A stretch of DNA of 50,031 nt from Gammaproteobacteria bacterium. GTDB taxonomy: Bacteria; Pseudomonadota; Gammaproteobacteria; JADZEE01. The position numbers were made by a program, and so were the translations under genes. This document shows positions 40,931-48,221 of the stretch, one piece after another. The notes under the pieces were generated by a model. It was not told where the DNA came from and ran no database searches. It saw only the letters and a list, made by a program, of their open reading frames with translations. The stretch lies in contig JADZEE010000120.1 of NCBI GenBank assembly GCA_020850735.1, forward strand, positions 1 through 50,031, in the 5' to 3' direction. Position 1 is the stretch's first letter, and each line of letters begins with the position of its first letter.

Positions 40931-41116
40931 CCTGAAATCATCGCGCGATCGGTGTCGCTGGATCACTGTTTTGCGCTCAGCTTTCGCGATGTCAAAGGTC
41001 GTTTAGCCGAGCGAGGCGTGGCGGTTTCGTATGAAACCATCCGCCAGTGGTGTCTCACCTTCGGGCCCGATTATGCTCGTCGAATCAGGAAACATCACGG
41101 CCCTCGCGGAGTATAA
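40931..41116 (+). pseudogene. IS6-family transposase N-terminal fragment
   Basis: A 61-codon frame with no start reads PEIIARSVSL, FALSFRDVKGRLAERG, VAVSYETIRQWC and FGPDYARRIRKHHGPRG. This is the helix-turn-helix N-terminus of IS6/IS26-like DDE transposases. It ends in TAA just where the catalytic domain would begin, so about three quarters of the gene is gone. Confidence 0.85.
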
Positions 41117-41136
41117 GGCGAATAAACGCTCCTTGC

Positions 41137-41623
41137 TCCAATTCCGCGGAGTATCTCGATACGGCCGTCAACGTGCTGCGCCGGCACGAAAAGGCGCTTT
41201 GCAAGGGGGAATTCGCGATCGAGCCGGCGGATCGCCTCTTCAATCCCGCGCGCGAGACCGCCCGGGTGCTCGCCAAGGCGGAGCGCATCGGAGCGCATAC
41301 CGCGGCGCTGGCCCGGGAGCTGTTCGCGCGCCTGGGGCGTCCCGGTCAGCGCGCAATCTACGGGCTGGCGGACCTTGCTCGCCATTACCCGTACGCCGAC
41401 ATCGAGGCGGTGTGCGCACGGCTCATCGAAACGCAGATCTTCTCCTACGCCGCCGTCAAGCGCGCTGGAGCGCCGCGCCGCGCTCGCCGCCGCGAACGCT
41501 CCGGCCGGCGATCCGGCGCAGACCGGCTCGCACATCCGCTCGCTCGGCGAGTACCAAACGTTCTGGGAGAGTCACTCCCGGACTCGACCCCTGGAGGATC
41601 CCGATGGCAATGTCTATCACTGA
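41137..41623 (+). pseudogene. IS21-family IstA transposase C-terminal remnant
   Basis: The frame reads EYLDTAVNVLRRHEKALCKGEF, NPARETARVLAKAERIGAHTAAL and YADIEAVCARLIETQIFSYAAVKRA. After a one-base frameshift near 41465 it reads LERRAALAAANAPAG, SHIRSLGEYQTFWESHS and DGNVYH before TGA. Only the C-terminal part remains; the helix-turn-helix and DDE core are missing. It abuts the IS6 fragment directly and is followed by an overlapping istB remnant, the usual IS21 istA-istB order. Confidence 0.82.
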
Positions 41624-41851
41624 ACTGGAACGATCGCGACGCGCGCTTCGCCTGTCCGGCATGGGCGCAACCCTCATCACCTCGCACCGCAGCCTGGATG
41701 ACTGGGCGTAGCTGATCGGCCACGTGGTCGTCGTGGGCCCGCTGATCGACCGACTTATGCACCACACGGACACCTGCTCGAATTCGAAGACAAGAGCTGG
41801 CGCCTGAAGGAGGCCGCCGCGCGCATTGCCAAGGGCGGATCAGACGAATAA
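41604..41851 (+). pseudogene. IS21-family IstB remnant with internal deletion
   Basis: The start MAMSITELERSRRALRLSGMGATL is a normal IstB N-terminus, but the frame stops at 41711 after 35 residues. From about 41728 the C-terminal end of IstB continues (GHVVVVGPLIDRLMHH, frameshift, then LLEFEDKSWRLKEAAARIAKGG) to TAA at 41851. The AAA+ ATPase core with Walker motifs has been lost. The following 80 bases (41853-41932), rich in GGCCACAGGTGGGGGAG-like sequence, look like the right end of the element. Confidence 0.8.
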
Positions 41852-42000
41852 AGTCCCTCCGTCCCGTCGCCGGGAGTGGGGAATTCGACCCGGCCACAGG
41901 TGGGGGAGTTTGAGGTGGCCACCGGGGCATAGTTTTTCGAAACCGATATGAGCTGGCCTCCAACTATTTAGACCATATGTTCATTCTGGAGGTTAATATT

Positions 42001-42477
42001 ATGCGGCTTCCGATCTTGAAACTGGTCTTATTCCTTAGCATTTTGCATTTTCCGCTGCAGAGTGTACTGGCGGTTGAGGTGCTTTCCACCAGGGAACTTG
42101 CTTCGCATTGCAAGGATATGCCGGACAACAGGGACACTGTCGACGGAGTCTACTGCGCACGCTACATACAGGGTTTTGTCGACGGCGCCATCGTAACGGA
42201 TGTGCGCGTCATGGAAAACATGGAGGCCGAACTGGTGCGCAAGGAATCGTTTACAGATCGCGCCAGACGAACTCGCATGCCTGGCAAGGAAGACTTCCTG
42301 CGCGCGGCGGGGTACGCGGAATTCTGCCTGGGAGATCCGCTGCCACTTCGCGAAATTGTAGACAAGGTCGTCGACGACGTGAACGATGAAAAGAACCTCG
42401 AATCAAATCTGCCCGCGCGCAAAACAGTTTATGCGTCACTGCGCAAACATTATCCTTGCGAACCACCGAGAAATTGA
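42001..42477 (+). CDS. Rap1a/Tai-like secreted small protein
   Basis: A 158-residue protein starting MRLPILKLVLFLSILHFPLQSVLA, a signal peptide. CTGGAGG lies 8 bases before this ATG, so an ATG at 41977 is less likely. The mature part contains DGVYCARYIQGFVDGAI and four cysteines, resembling the Rap1a/Tai domain family, named for type VI immunity proteins but also widespread in ordinary periplasmic proteins. There are no T6SS genes nearby, so an immunity role is not supported. It lies directly before the mrp operon. Confidence 0.65.
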   Translation: MRLPILKLVLFLSILHFPLQSVLAVEVLSTRELASHCKDMPDNRDTVDGVYCARYIQGFVDGAIVTDVRVMENMEAELVRKESFTDRARRTRMPGKEDFLRAAGYAEFCLGDPLPLREIVDKVVDDVNDEKNLESNLPARKTVYASLRKHYPCEPPRN

Positions 42478-42479
42478 AC

Positions 42480-42572
42480 ATGAACACGACCACATCCAGC
42501 GACCGTGCACCGGTCAGAATGATCGGCCGACTTCCGGAGTCTCAGTTCGTCGGGATCCCGTGGCATGTTTAA
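42480..42572 (+). CDS. Possible 30-residue leader ORF before mrpE
   Basis: ATG at 42480, two bases after the preceding stop, opens a 30-codon frame (MNTTTSSDRAPVRMIGRLPE at its start) that ends in TAA overlapping the mrpE start by 8 bp. No homolog is recognised. The spacing would allow translational coupling into mrpE, which lacks a good ribosome-binding site of its own. It may equally be chance. Confidence 0.25.
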   Translation: MNTTTSSDRAPVRMIGRLPESQFVGIPWHV

Positions 42573-43050
42573 ACACGGGTTTCGTTCGGCTGGGTTGCTG
42601 GTCGTATTGGCGATTATCTGGCTACTGTGGTCGGGAATTTATTCCCCGCTGCTGATTGGTCTCGGCCTGGTGTCGTGTACACTGAGCGTTCACTTGGCGA
42701 AACGTGTCGGATTCTTCGACCGCGACGTGTTTTCGCTGCACGTCATGCATCGGCTGCCAGGGTACTGGTTATGGTTGCTCGGCGAAATCGTTAAATCGAG
42801 CCTTGATGTTGCCCGCATCATCCTGCACCCGCGTCTTCCGATCAGTCCTATCGTGGTCGAGTTTGAATCCGCGCCGCGCGGCCCGGTTGGCCAGGCCATT
42901 TTGGGGAATTCGATTACCCTGACACCGGGAACGCTTACCCTGGATATTCACGACGGGCGTATGCGCGTTCACTGCCTCACGCAAGCGGGTAGCGAAGCCT
43001 TGCTGGCGGGCGAATTCAACCGACGCGCGGCCAGGCTTACCGAGGACTGA
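42565..43050 (+). CDS. mrpE: Na+/H+ antiporter subunit MrpE/MnhE
   Basis: The 161-residue membrane subunit of a multisubunit cation/proton antiporter. Two N-terminal helices (about 8-40) are followed by the conserved cytoplasmic part SSLDVARIILHPRLPISP and NSITLTPGTLTLDIHDGRMRVH. The length fits MrpE (about 158). It is the first mrp gene here; mrpF starts 1 bp after its stop codon. Confidence 0.92.
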   Translation: MFKHGFRSAGLLVVLAIIWLLWSGIYSPLLIGLGLVSCTLSVHLAKRVGFFDRDVFSLHVMHRLPGYWLWLLGEIVKSSLDVARIILHPRLPISPIVVEFESAPRGPVGQAILGNSITLTPGTLTLDIHDGRMRVHCLTQAGSEALLAGEFNRRAARLTED

Positions 43051-43051
43051 T

Positions 43052-43333
43052 ATGTACTACGCCGTCTCCATTGCCATCCTGGTGACCATGGGTCTCGCTC
43101 TTGCCAGGGCCGTGCTTGGACCCAGCGTGTATGACCGTGTGCTGGCCGCCAACATGTTCGGCACTAAAACAACACTTCTGCTGGCGGTAATCGCGTTTCT
43201 GTACGGGCGGCCTGACTTTCTGGACCTGGCTCTTGCCTATGCTCTGATTAATTTTATCGGCGTCTTGGCGGTGCTGGAATTTTTCCAGATTCGCTCCCTC
43301 AGACGTGCTGCCAAACACGTGGAGGAAAGGTAA
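43052..43333 (+). CDS. mrpF: Na+/H+ antiporter subunit MrpF/MnhF
   Basis: A 93-residue subunit with three helices. Family segments are LARAVLGPSVYDRVLAANMFGTK and DLALAYALINFIGVLAVLEFF. MrpF corresponds to the small MbhB/HycC-side subunits of respiratory complex relatives. The length is typical (about 90). Confidence 0.92.
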   Translation: MYYAVSIAILVTMGLALARAVLGPSVYDRVLAANMFGTKTTLLLAVIAFLYGRPDFLDLALAYALINFIGVLAVLEFFQIRSLRRAAKHVEER

Positions 43334-43340
43334 CAAAGTG

Positions 43341-43664
43341 ATGGAACTGCTGATCGACAGCTTAAGTTTCATATTCCTGACCAGTGGCGGGGTATTTGTA
43401 TTCATCGGCGGTGTCGGCGCGCTACGTTTGCCCAACTTTTATTCTCGTATGCATGCTGCGGGCCTCACCGATTCCATGGGCACGATCCTGATTCTCGTCG
43501 GCATAATGTTTCAGGGCGGATTCTCGCTCGCGACAATCAAACTGCTGGCGATCCTCGGGTTTCTGCTGTTGACCGGCCCGACAGCGGCCTACGCACTGGC
43601 CAATGCGGCACTTCTATCGGGCCTTAAGCCCGGCAACCCTCCGCAAGACGACATCGAGAAATGA
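43341..43664 (+). CDS. mrpG: Na+/H+ antiporter subunit MrpG/MnhG
   Basis: A 107-residue subunit with three helices. It contains GGVFVFIGGVGALRLPNFYSRMHAAGLTDSMGTIL and LLLTGPTAAYALANAAL, clear MrpG signatures. GGAGGAAAGG precedes either GTG (43338) or ATG (43341) as start; ATG was taken. Confidence 0.92.
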   Translation: MELLIDSLSFIFLTSGGVFVFIGGVGALRLPNFYSRMHAAGLTDSMGTILILVGIMFQGGFSLATIKLLAILGFLLLTGPTAAYALANAALLSGLKPGNPPQDDIEK

Positions 43665-43668
43665 TCGC

Positions 43669-44658
43669 ATGGTAATCCTGTTCGCCGTCTTCCTGCTGAC
43701 ACTGCTGGTCTTCACGACGGTTGCAATCGTGCGTGCTCGCAACCTGTTTGTCGCGGTCATGTTGACCGGGATTTTCAGCCTGTTGATGGCCGCGAACTTT
43801 TTCGTTCTGGACGCCGCCGATGTCGCGCTGACGGAGGCTGCTGTCGGGGCGGGCATCAGCACGGTTCTATTTCTGGGTGCGCTGGCTCTGACGGCGGAAA
43901 ATGAGCGGCCAGTCGCGGCGGGACGCTGGTTACCCATCGGTGTTGTTGCCCTGACCACCCTGGTTTTGATTTACGCAACCTTTGACAAGCCGAGACTGGG
44001 CGACCCGCAAGCGCCGGTCCATCAGCACGTGGCGCCGTGGTATCTGGAAAAAACGCCGGAATTGGTCGGTATTCCAAACGTGGTAACGGCGATACTCGGA
44101 AGTTTCCGCGGATACGACACCATGGGTGAGGTGTTCGTGGTGTTGACGGCCTGCGTAGGCGTCCTCTTCATACTGAGCACAGGCCAGCGCAAGCGATTGC
44201 CGGACGAGTCATCTGTGGCTCTATCGATTGGCCAGGGCCTGCGTCATCATCTTATCCCCAAGGTGGTAGGTCGTCTGTTGATACCCTTCATCGTTCTGTT
44301 TGGTCTATACGTGCAATTCCACGGCGAGTACGGACCGGGTGGCGGCTTCCAGGCTGGCGCCATCGTTGCCGCCGGAATTATCCTGTATGCGCTGCTGGAG
44401 GGCGAAACCCAGGCTCTGCAAGCGCTGCCGCACCGGCTGCTGATGGGTATGGTCGCAGGCGGGGCGATATCGTATGGCAGCGTCGGCCTCCTCGGAATAG
44501 TAATGGGCGGGAATTATCTGGACTATTCGGTACTGGCCGCCGATCCGGTGGTGGGCCAGCAAATCGGAATACTCGCCATCGAGCTCGGGGTCGGGGTTAC
44601 GGTATGCGGTGCCTTGCTGTCAATCTTCCACGCCTTTGCGGCACGCGAGCGCGAATAA
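43669..44658 (+). CDS. MrpA C-terminal domain fused to MrpB
   Basis: The 329-residue protein combines parts that are separate in canonical Mrp operons. Residues 1-85 match the DUF4040/MbhD-like tail of MrpA (DAADVALTEAAVGAGISTVLFLGAL). Residues about 100-180 match the MbhE-like part of MrpA (PNVVTAILGSFRGYDTMGEVFVVL). Residues about 200-325 are MrpB/MnhB (PKVVGRLLIPFIVLFGLYVQFHGEYGPGGGFQAGAI). No full-length MrpA is present in the operon. The arrangement resembles membrane-bound hydrogenase-like (Mbh) gene sets. Confidence 0.85.
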   Translation: MVILFAVFLLTLLVFTTVAIVRARNLFVAVMLTGIFSLLMAANFFVLDAADVALTEAAVGAGISTVLFLGALALTAENERPVAAGRWLPIGVVALTTLVLIYATFDKPRLGDPQAPVHQHVAPWYLEKTPELVGIPNVVTAILGSFRGYDTMGEVFVVLTACVGVLFILSTGQRKRLPDESSVALSIGQGLRHHLIPKVVGRLLIPFIVLFGLYVQFHGEYGPGGGFQAGAIVAAGIILYALLEGETQALQALPHRLLMGMVAGGAISYGSVGLLGIVMGGNYLDYSVLAADPVVGQQIGILAIELGVGVTVCGALLSIFHAFAARERE

Positions 44659-45017
44659 TGGAACTCCTTGGCCTATACAATTACTGGGTATTCGCGGTGG
44701 TGCTGATGGTTGGCTTTTACGCGGTTATTGCAAAACCCAACCTCATTAAAAAATTGATCGGATTATCCATATTCCAGTCGGCGGTATTCCTGCTCTACAT
44801 CACCATGGATAAAGTCGATGGCGGGACTGCACCGATCATCCAAAAGGGCATGACCGACCAGGTATTCTCCAACCCATTACCCCAGGTACTGATTCTGACC
44901 GCGATCGTGGTCGGCATTTCCACTACTGCTTTGGGTCTCGCCATAGTGGTGCGCATACAAGAGTCTTACGACACGATCGAGGAGCACGAAATACAGAAGC
45001 TGGATCTCGGTTCGTGA
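44658..45017 (+). CDS. mrpC: Na+/H+ antiporter subunit MrpC/MnhC
   Basis: A 119-residue NuoK-like subunit with three helices: VFAVVLMVGFYAVIAKPNLIKKLIGLSIFQSAVFLLYI and the C-terminal NPLPQVLILTAIVVGISTTALGLAIVVRI. The QVLILTAIVVG segment is diagnostic. It overlaps the upstream gene by one base and the next by four. Confidence 0.93.
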   Translation: MELLGLYNYWVFAVVLMVGFYAVIAKPNLIKKLIGLSIFQSAVFLLYITMDKVDGGTAPIIQKGMTDQVFSNPLPQVLILTAIVVGISTTALGLAIVVRIQESYDTIEEHEIQKLDLGS

Positions 45018-46504
45018 GCCTGGTAGAACACCTCGCGGCACTGCAAGTCGTGGTGCCGCTGCTCACGGCGCCGCTGGTTTTGTTAATGCGCGTCAAGGCC
45101 TTGCCCTGGGCGGTTACAACAGTGACCAGCCTCATGGCGTTCCTGATTGCTCTCTCGCTGACCAACGATGTTGTTGACAACGGAAACGCGATCTACCTGA
45201 TGGGCTCGTGGCAGGCGCCCTATGGCATCGAGCTCAAGGTAACCAGTTTCAGCGCTTTATTGCTGTTGATAGTAACCGCCGCCTCAACCGTTGCGCTACT
45301 TGCCGGAAAGCAGAGTATCGACGGCCAAATTGAATCTGAGCGGCAGCCGCTATTTTACGCGGCCTGGTTGCTGGCGCTCGCCGGCCTGGTCGGTATTGTA
45401 GTGGCCGGCGATGCTTTCAACATTTTCGTGTTCATGGAAATCGCTTCCCTGGCGAGCTATGTGCTGATTGCCGCGGGACCGGATCGCCGGGCGTTACCGG
45501 CGGTATTCAAGTACCTGATCATGGGGACGATCGGGGCGACCTTCTACCTGATCGGGGTAGGCCTGATTTACATGATGACGGGGACTTTGAACCTCGCCGA
45601 TATGGAGGCGCGCATTCACGAAGTCGGCGAACTGCGGCCGATACTGGTGGCGGCAGGGTTTATTACGCTTGGCCTTGCACTCAAGGCGGCCGTTTTCCCG
45701 CTACACGTCTGGTTGCCTAACAGCTATACCTACGCGCCGCATATCGTCACCGTATTTCTCGCGGCCTGTTCGACTAAGGTTGCTCTCTACGTGTTGCTGC
45801 TCTTCGATTTTCTCGTATTTCAACAAAACCTGCTGGCGCATGACCTGCAGTTTACCGTGTTCCTGTTGCCGTTAGCTGTACTGGCAATTCTGATTGGGTC
45901 GGCTGTGGCCCTGTTCGAGCGGAATTTAAAGCGCATGCTGGCGTATTCATCGATCGCTCAGGTTGGATATATCGCCCTCGGCGCAAGCCTGGTCAGCGTA
46001 TCGGGCCTCGAGGCTGGCGTGCTGCATATGTTTAACCATGCGCTGGCCAAAGGGACGCTGTTTCTGACCGTTGCCTGCCTCGCGATGCGGTTCAACCGGC
46101 TGAGACTGGAAGACCTTTCCGGTGCAGCCCGGCAGATGCCCTGGACAATGGCCGCTTTTGTCGTTGCCGGATTGAGTTTGATCGGCGTGCCCGGAACGGC
46201 GGGTTTCATCAGCAAGTGGAAATTGATCGTGGCCGCCCTCGCGGAGGGCAGTCTGGGTATTGCCCTGGTTGCAGTGATTCTGGTCGGTTCCCTGCTGGCC
46301 GTGGTCTATATCTGGCGGGTTGTCGAAGTCGTGTATTTCGGAGATCCGGCAGAATCGAGTGAATCGATCAGGGAAGCGCCCGTACCGATGCTGGTCGTGA
46401 CCTGGACAGCCGTTCTGGCGAACCTGTATTTCGGAATTTATCCGTCATTGCCGCTTACGCTTGCCGGACAGGCCTCGACTGCATTGTTGGTGCACCTGCC
46501 ATGA
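45014..46504 (+). CDS. mrpD: Antiporter large subunit 1, MrpD-like (NuoN/L/M family)
   Basis: A 496-residue proton-pumping-type subunit with about 14 helices. It keeps the conserved Glu in the FVFMEIASLASYVLIAAG helix and the Lys in LGLALKAAVFPLHVWLPNSYTYAP, plus the TKVALYVLLL helix Lys and the GVPGTAGFISKWKLI segment. These are the charged residues believed to carry protons. It starts at GTG, overlapping mrpC by 4 bp. Confidence 0.9.
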   Translation: MSLVEHLAALQVVVPLLTAPLVLLMRVKALPWAVTTVTSLMAFLIALSLTNDVVDNGNAIYLMGSWQAPYGIELKVTSFSALLLLIVTAASTVALLAGKQSIDGQIESERQPLFYAAWLLALAGLVGIVVAGDAFNIFVFMEIASLASYVLIAAGPDRRALPAVFKYLIMGTIGATFYLIGVGLIYMMTGTLNLADMEARIHEVGELRPILVAAGFITLGLALKAAVFPLHVWLPNSYTYAPHIVTVFLAACSTKVALYVLLLFDFLVFQQNLLAHDLQFTVFLLPLAVLAILIGSAVALFERNLKRMLAYSSIAQVGYIALGASLVSVSGLEAGVLHMFNHALAKGTLFLTVACLAMRFNRLRLEDLSGAARQMPWTMAAFVVAGLSLIGVPGTAGFISKWKLIVAALAEGSLGIALVAVILVGSLLAVVYIWRVVEVVYFGDPAESSESIREAPVPMLVVTWTAVLANLYFGIYPSLPLTLAGQASTALLVHLP

Positions 46505-47967
46505 ACGGAGATTTTCAGCTCGCAGCGGCCATTCTGCTGCCACTGGCTGGCGTCATCGGAATCGCTGCAGCCGGGCAGCGTTATGCCAACCTGCGTGAAA
46601 CGATAACGCTGGTAACGGCAGTCGGCCTGGCGCTCATCGTCTGGACGCTGGTGCCGGAAATACTTGCAGGGGAGCGCCCGGCACTGATCGTGGCCGACAT
46701 CTTGCCGGGTATAGCAATCGAATTTCGCGCTGAGCCGCTGGGCATCGCGTTCGCCTCGTTAGCGTCATTGCTGTGGATCGTCAATTCAATCTATTCCATC
46801 GGCTACATGCGCGGCAACAAGGAACATCACCAGACCCGTTTTTATATCTTTTTCGCGGTGGCGCTGGCGGCAACGATGGGCATCGCCTTTGCCGGAAACT
46901 TGTTAACGCTTTTCATTTCTTATGAGATTTTAACGTTCTCCACCTATCCGCTGGTTGCGCACAAGGGCGACGCCAAAACCATTGCGTCCGCAAGAGTCTA
47001 CCTGGGTATTCTGTTAACCACTTCAATCGGCCTGTTGCTGCCGGCCATCATCTGGACCTACCAAATCCGCGGTACGCTCGAGTTCACGCCTGGTGGAATT
47101 TTAGCGGGCAACCTCGAAGGACCGGCGGTTGGACTGCTACTGGCGTTATTCGTGTTTGGTATCGGCAAAGCCGCGCTGATGCCGGTGCATCGCTGGCTGC
47201 CGGCCGCAATGGTGGCGCCCACGCCGGTGAGCGCGCTGCTGCATGCGGTGGCCGTGGTGAAGGCCGGTGTGTTCACCGTCACCAAGGTCGTTGTTTACAT
47301 TTTCGGGGTAGATTTTCTGTCCACCATACCGAGTGCCGAGTGGCTACTGTACGCGGCCGCATTCACAGTCGTTTCGGCCAGCGTGGTGGCCTTGCGCCAG
47401 AAAAATCTGAAACGGCTGCTGGCCTACTCAACCATCGCGCAGCTGTCTTTCGTGGTCATGGCTGTCGCCATATTCAAGCCGCTGGCGGAGATGGGCGCCA
47501 TGGTGCATATGGTTACGCATGCGTTTGGGAAGATCACGCTGTTCTTCGCGGCAGGCAGCATTTACACGGCGGCGAAAAAAACGGAAATTGATCAACTTAA
47601 AGGAATTGGTCGGCGCATGCCCTGGACCATAGCGGCGTTTACCATCGGTGCGCTCAGCATGATTGGCGTGCCGCCCACGGCGGGGTTCGTTTCCAAATGG
47701 TATATTCTCGCGGGGGCCTTCCAGGCCGAGAGCTATTTCGCGATTTTCACGATTGTCGCCAGCACGGTGCTCAACGCGGCTTATTTTCTGCCCATCGTGT
47801 TTATCGCCTGGTTCAGCAAGGAGGATTCGATTCCTGCCAGCGATCACGGCGAAGCGCCGAAGGCCACCGTCATCGCATTAACGCTCAGCGCCGCATTGAC
47901 ACTGTTGTTTTTTGTCGCCAATCAACCGGTTCTTGACCTGGCCGCGCAGCTGGTCGTAGGGAAGTAA
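46501..47967 (+). CDS. Antiporter large subunit 2, MrpD/A-like
   Basis: A 488-residue paralogue of the preceding gene. It has the conserved Glu in FISYEILTFSTYPLVAH and Lys in FGIGKAALMPVHRWLPAAMVAPTPVSALLHAVAVVKAGVF. The PTPVSALLHA and VVKAGVF pattern is closer to NuoL/MrpA-type subunits. It ends in PPTAGFVSKWYILAGA and a helical tail. This may supply the role of the missing MrpA N-terminal domain. ATGA overlap with the upstream gene. Confidence 0.88.
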   Translation: MNGDFQLAAAILLPLAGVIGIAAAGQRYANLRETITLVTAVGLALIVWTLVPEILAGERPALIVADILPGIAIEFRAEPLGIAFASLASLLWIVNSIYSIGYMRGNKEHHQTRFYIFFAVALAATMGIAFAGNLLTLFISYEILTFSTYPLVAHKGDAKTIASARVYLGILLTTSIGLLLPAIIWTYQIRGTLEFTPGGILAGNLEGPAVGLLLALFVFGIGKAALMPVHRWLPAAMVAPTPVSALLHAVAVVKAGVFTVTKVVVYIFGVDFLSTIPSAEWLLYAAAFTVVSASVVALRQKNLKRLLAYSTIAQLSFVVMAVAIFKPLAEMGAMVHMVTHAFGKITLFFAAGSIYTAAKKTEIDQLKGIGRRMPWTIAAFTIGALSMIGVPPTAGFVSKWYILAGAFQAESYFAIFTIVASTVLNAAYFLPIVFIAWFSKEDSIPASDHGEAPKATVIALTLSAALTLLFFVANQPVLDLAAQLVVGK

Positions 47968-48221
47968 TGTCTGTCGAAGAAGAGCGACTGCACTGGTTGG
48001 TTCGCCCTGGCACCATCCGCTGGTTATGGATAGTGCTGGCCGCGGTGCTTGCGCTGATTGTTGCCCTCCAATTGGGGATCAAGGTCAAGGGTTACTTTGG
48101 CGTAGATGGCTGGCTCGGATTTGGTGCCTTATTTGGATTCGGTGCCTGTGTCGCGATGGTGATCGTTGCCAAAGGCCTCGGTTTGTTCCTGAAGCGTGGC
48201 GAGGACTTCTACGATGATTGA
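47967..48221 (+). CDS. Small two-helix membrane protein in the mrp operon, unknown function
   Basis: An 84-residue protein with two predicted helices (about 19-36 and 48-70), sharing bases with the genes on both sides (ATG overlaps the upstream stop; its end overlaps the next start). The charged ends (MSVEEERLHW and KRGEDFYDD) would face the cytoplasm. I do not recognise the family. Its place between antiporter-like subunits 2 and 3 makes it a likely structural part of the complex. Confidence 0.75.
   Translation: MSVEEERLHWLVRPGTIRWLWIVLAAVLALIVALQLGIKVKGYFGVDGWLGFGALFGFGACVAMVIVAKGLGLFLKRGEDFYDD

Noticed and set aside
42001..42477. A type VI secretion immunity gene
   Set aside because: Similarity is to the broad Rap1a/Tai domain only; no effector or T6SS structural gene is in the window.
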